Source of the DNA: Bradyrhizobium jicamae
GTDB lineage: Bacteria > Pseudomonadota > Alphaproteobacteria > Rhizobiales > Xanthobacteraceae
DNA: 64,000 nt
Assembly (NCBI RefSeq): GCF_001440395.1
Contig: NZ_LLXZ01000118.1
Coordinates: 62,001-126,000, forward strand
Direction: 5' to 3'
In this document: piece by piece, positions 62,038 to 64,000 of the stretch
Layout of the letters: every line of letters starts with the position of its first letter
How positions within the stretch are numbered: position 1 is the first letter of the stretch
Program-made: the position numbers and the translations under genes
The notes under the pieces: model-generated
Seen by the model: only the letters and a program-made list of their open reading frames with translations
Told to the model about the DNA's origin: nothing
The model's database searches: none

Positions 62038-62850
62038 CTAGCTGTCGTCGAGCTTGTTGAGATCACGCACCGACTGCATGATCGGCTCGAAATTCGCCCG
62101 CGCATCGAGCGCGTCGAACAATTGCGCGGTGTCCGACAGCAATGCGTGCGAGCGCTGGATCGCAATTCGCACGTCGTCCTGCGGCGTATCGGACAGTCGT
62201 CCGTGGCCCGACAGCAGGATTTTTGAGTTCAGGCCCTTCAGCCGCTCCAGCGACTGGATGTAGTCGGCGATGCTGCCCGAGCCGAATACGCCGCCCATCA
62301 CGCCGCCGGGCATCAGCGTATCGGAGGCGAACAGCAACCCCTTGTCCTGATCGAACAGCGAGATGCAGGCCGAGGTGTGGCCGGGCGTGTACATCACGGT
62401 GAGGCGGAAATTGCCGAGGTCGATCAGATTGCCTTCTTCCAGCCAGAGGTCGACATTGATCGGCACGTTCGGCTCGTTGAACATCTTGCGCAGCATCGAG
62501 AAGTCGTCGCGCAGCATGATCTTGTTGGCGGCCAGCCGATGCGCGGCGATGAACGCGCTGCCGTGGAAGTGATAGGCGGCGCCGATATGGTCGAGATGCT
62601 CGTGGCTCAGCACCAACATGTCGATGTCGCCGGGCTTCACCCCGAGATGGCTGAGGCACGTCAGCAGGTGCGGAAAGTTCGAGGATAGTCCGACATCGAT
62701 CAGGATGGTGCGCGAACTGCCGTGCACCAGATAGGCGTTCGCCGCGCGGTTCTTGAACCGGATCTGGTAAACGTTCTCGGCCGCCTCGATCAGCGTGCAG
62801 ACCTCGCTATCGAGCAGCGTCTTGAACGGGCTCGGTTTGCGCTCGCTCAT
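62038..62850 (-). CDS. MBL fold metallo-hydrolase
   Basis: This is a 270-residue metallo-beta-lactamase-fold enzyme with the metal motif SHEHLDHIGAAYHF (HxHxDH), TPGHTSACISLF, FASDTLMPGG and LLSGHGRLSDTPQDDV. No signal peptide is seen. The pattern fits glyoxalase II-like or lactonase-type hydrolases. Its ATG overlaps the stop of the cyclic-nucleotide-binding gene (ATGA), so the two are translationally coupled. Confidence 0.92.
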   Translation of the reverse strand: MSERKPSPFKTLLDSEVCTLIEAAENVYQIRFKNRAANAYLVHGSSRTILIDVGLSSNFPHLLTCLSHLGVKPGDIDMLVLSHEHLDHIGAAYHFHGSAFIAAHRLAANKIMLRDDFSMLRKMFNEPNVPINVDLWLEEGNLIDLGNFRLTVMYTPGHTSACISLFDQDKGLLFASDTLMPGGVMGGVFGSGSIADYIQSLERLKGLNSKILLSGHGRLSDTPQDDVRIAIQRSHALLSDTAQLFDALDARANFEPIMQSVRDLNKLDDS

Positions 62851-63221
62851 GAACCGCCCGCGGTTCTGAAGGCGACCGTGTTGGAGGCCCGCAGGCGCTT
62901 GCTGAGCGCATCCATGATCATCAGCGCAAAGGCCGGCTGCTGGCTCACCAGATAGACGAAGCGGGCGTGATTGATCCGCATCACGCGGGTGTGGGGCGCG
63001 GCCGCGATGGCGGTTGCCGACCGGGACGAGCCGTCGATGACGGCCATCTCGCCGAAGAACTCGCCCTTTCCGAGGGTGACGATCACGGTCTTGCTGGCGC
63101 CGTTCATCTTGGCGATCTCGACCTTGCCGTCGAGCACGACGAAGAGTTCCCGCCCGGTCGAGCCTTCCTCAAAAATGACGTCATCTACATCAAACTCATT
63201 GATGCATTTTTCGATGGTCAT
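62847..63221 (-). CDS. Cyclic nucleotide-binding domain protein (single domain)
   Basis: This 124-residue protein is a stand-alone CNB domain: FDVDDVIFEEGSTGRELFVVLDGKVEIAK, GEFFGEMAVIDGSSRSATAIAAAPHTRVMRI. The phosphate-binding cassette (GEMAVIDGSSRSATA) has the Glu and Arg needed for cAMP/cGMP. There is no HTH or catalytic domain, so it would work by protein contact, perhaps with the coupled MBL hydrolase. The start at 63221 has AGGAGGT upstream. Confidence 0.9.
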   Translation of the reverse strand: MTIEKCINEFDVDDVIFEEGSTGRELFVVLDGKVEIAKMNGASKTVIVTLGKGEFFGEMAVIDGSSRSATAIAAAPHTRVMRINHARFVYLVSQQPAFALMIMDALSKRLRASNTVAFRTAGGS

Positions 63222-63458
63222 GGCGGACCTCCTGCCTTTCTGGCTGGTGGTCACTCCATGTTAGTCGGGAAACAGACCGGCGCAAACGGAACACGGATGC
63301 CGCAGGGCAGCATGGAAGGGCTTGGACGGGATGGTCGGCGGATGCTGGCCCGAAGCCGGGGCGGATGAGTTCCTAAAATTTCGGTAAGGCCGACGCCGGT
63401 AACGATTTGGCAAGCAATAAAAGTTACCAAATGGTCAATCAATTCTGGAGAATCCAAC

Positions 63459-64000
63459 GTGAGCGATCAGCAATCCCAGCCCACCAGCGGTGAAGCCGGA
63501 ACTCCTGACGCCGCGCCGGCTGCCCCCGGCGCGGCTGCGACGGGCGAGCCGGTAGCGGCCGCGGCAGAGGTCGAGACGGCCAGGCTCTCACCCGGGCAGG
63601 AAGAGACCGCGCCCAAGTCCGACGCGCCCAAGGTGGAGGCTGTCGGCATGGAAGCGCCGAAGGTCGAGATGCCCAAGGCTGAAGCCCTCAAGATGGATGC
63701 TCCGAAGATTGACGCTCCCAAGATCGACGCCGTGAAGCCGGAAGCACCGCGCTTCCCCGGCAACGTGACGATCATGTCGCCCGGCGATCGCGTCGGCTCC
63801 GAGGCGAAGGCTGCGCCGGCGGAAGCATCGTCCGGCAAGCGCAGGTTTGGGGCGATGGCCGCTGTAGTGGCGCTGGCGACGGTGGCGGGTGCGCTCGGTG
63901 GCGCGTTGGCAACCGCCGGGATCGGGAAATTGATGGCCCAGGAAACGGCCGCGGCCCCGGTGAAGGACAGCGCGCTCGAAGCCTCGGTGGCGCGGATCGA
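63459..64000 (+). CDS. Ala/Pro/Lys-rich membrane protein, truncated by the window edge
   Basis: The GTG at 63459 has TGGAG upstream and the frame stays open to 64000 (180 residues visible). Residues 1 to about 120 are low-complexity, with an APK-type repeat (SDAPKVEA, MEAPKVEM, MDAPKIDA, APKIDA) followed by FPGNVTIMSPGDRVGSE. A hydrophobic segment at about 130-155 (GAMAAVVALATVAGALGGALATAGIG) looks like a single transmembrane helix, so the protein would be anchored with the rest outside. The layout is common to rhizobial proteins of unknown function. Confidence 0.7.
   Translation, partial: MSDQQSQPTSGEAGTPDAAPAAPGAAATGEPVAAAAEVETARLSPGQEETAPKSDAPKVEAVGMEAPKVEMPKAEALKMDAPKIDAPKIDAVKPEAPRFPGNVTIMSPGDRVGSEAKAAPAEASSGKRRFGAMAAVVALATVAGALGGALATAGIGKLMAQETAAAPVKDSALEASVARI

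Noticed and set aside
63398..63428. GGTAAC...GTTACC inverted repeat before the last gene
   Set aside because: The arms are only 6 bp with a 19-bp spacer, too weak to call a regulatory site.
63467..63838. Minus-strand frame with GAS(I/T)LGAS-type repeats resembling a pentapeptide-repeat protein
   Set aside because: The repeats mirror the APK repeats of the plus-strand gene at 63459, which has a start signal and a transmembrane segment.

Overview
The window looks like chromosomal DNA of a Bradyrhizobium-type alphaproteobacterium (Nitrobacteraceae). It is GC-rich throughout and is packed with TctC/Bug and Liv-type solute-binding proteins, acyl-CoA dehydrogenases, a small secreted DUF3551 protein and an intergenic palindromic repeat mosaic of a kind common in this group. 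I saw no rRNA, tRNA, CRISPR array or insertion sequence.

Layout. (1) 1-7751: a truncated IclR regulator, divergent from a seven-gene operon (HpaI-type aldolase, two-cupin protein, metal-dependent hydrolase, secreted alpha/beta hydrolase, TctC binding protein, SDR, aldehyde dehydrogenase). A perfect palindrome sits in the divergent promoter. (2) 7754-9620: a GlxA/AraC-type regulator divergent from a dienelactone hydrolase. (3) 9638-40918: a large aromatic-catabolism island. On the minus strand lies a tight operon of a 2-oxoacid:ferredoxin oxidoreductase (iorAB-like), a three-component Rieske oxygenase, an SDR and a MarR. On the plus strand lie an acyl-CoA dehydrogenase, RidA, gentisate-type dioxygenase, FAH-family hydrolase, flavin reductase, opine-dehydrogenase-like protein and a frameshifted hydroxyacyl-CoA dehydrogenase. 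These are followed by a Liv-type ABC transporter, an unusual alpha/beta hydrolase, an Asp/Glu-racemase-like protein, Ohr, a thiolase-fold protein with a DUF35-SDR fusion, an isatin-hydrolase-like cyclase, a second solute-binding protein, two acyl-CoA ligases, a second MarR and a hotdog thioesterase. (4) 40986-43537: DUF3551 protein, phosphoglucomutase and a small unknown protein. (5) 43211-51709: XRE regulator, exported unknown protein, YcaO enzyme, BTAD/SARP-type regulator, 136-residue unknown, animal-type haem peroxidase, a possible small peptide and a DapA-family protein. (6) 51855-64000: HtrA-like protease, orphan form II molybdenum hydroxylase subunit, pimeloyl-CoA-dehydrogenase-like pair with enoyl-CoA hydratase, LemA/TPM operon, GST, MBL hydrolase, cyclic-nucleotide-binding protein and a truncated Ala/Pro/Lys-rich membrane protein.

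How the genes may work together. Region 3 fits indole-3-acetate (auxin) breakdown by the route known for Bradyrhizobium (dioxindole-3-acetate, isatin, isatinate, anthranilate). I infer this order: Rieske oxygenation; CoA activation; retro-aldol cleavage to isatin plus acetyl-CoA by the cysteine-less thiolase-fold/DUF35 pair; isatin hydrolysis by the cyclase-family enzyme; and oxidative decarboxylation of isatinate (an aryl 2-oxoacid) to anthraniloyl-CoA by the iorAB-like enzyme. Several intergenic sites share a TTTA-N4/5-TAAA core and probably bind the MarR proteins.

Region 5 appears to be a second, undescribed unit. Four promoters there carry TCACG half-sites repeated at an exact 11-bp step, the spacing used by SARP/BTAD activators, and one BTAD activator is encoded in the middle of the region. 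This ties the YcaO, peroxidase and unknown genes into one probable regulon.
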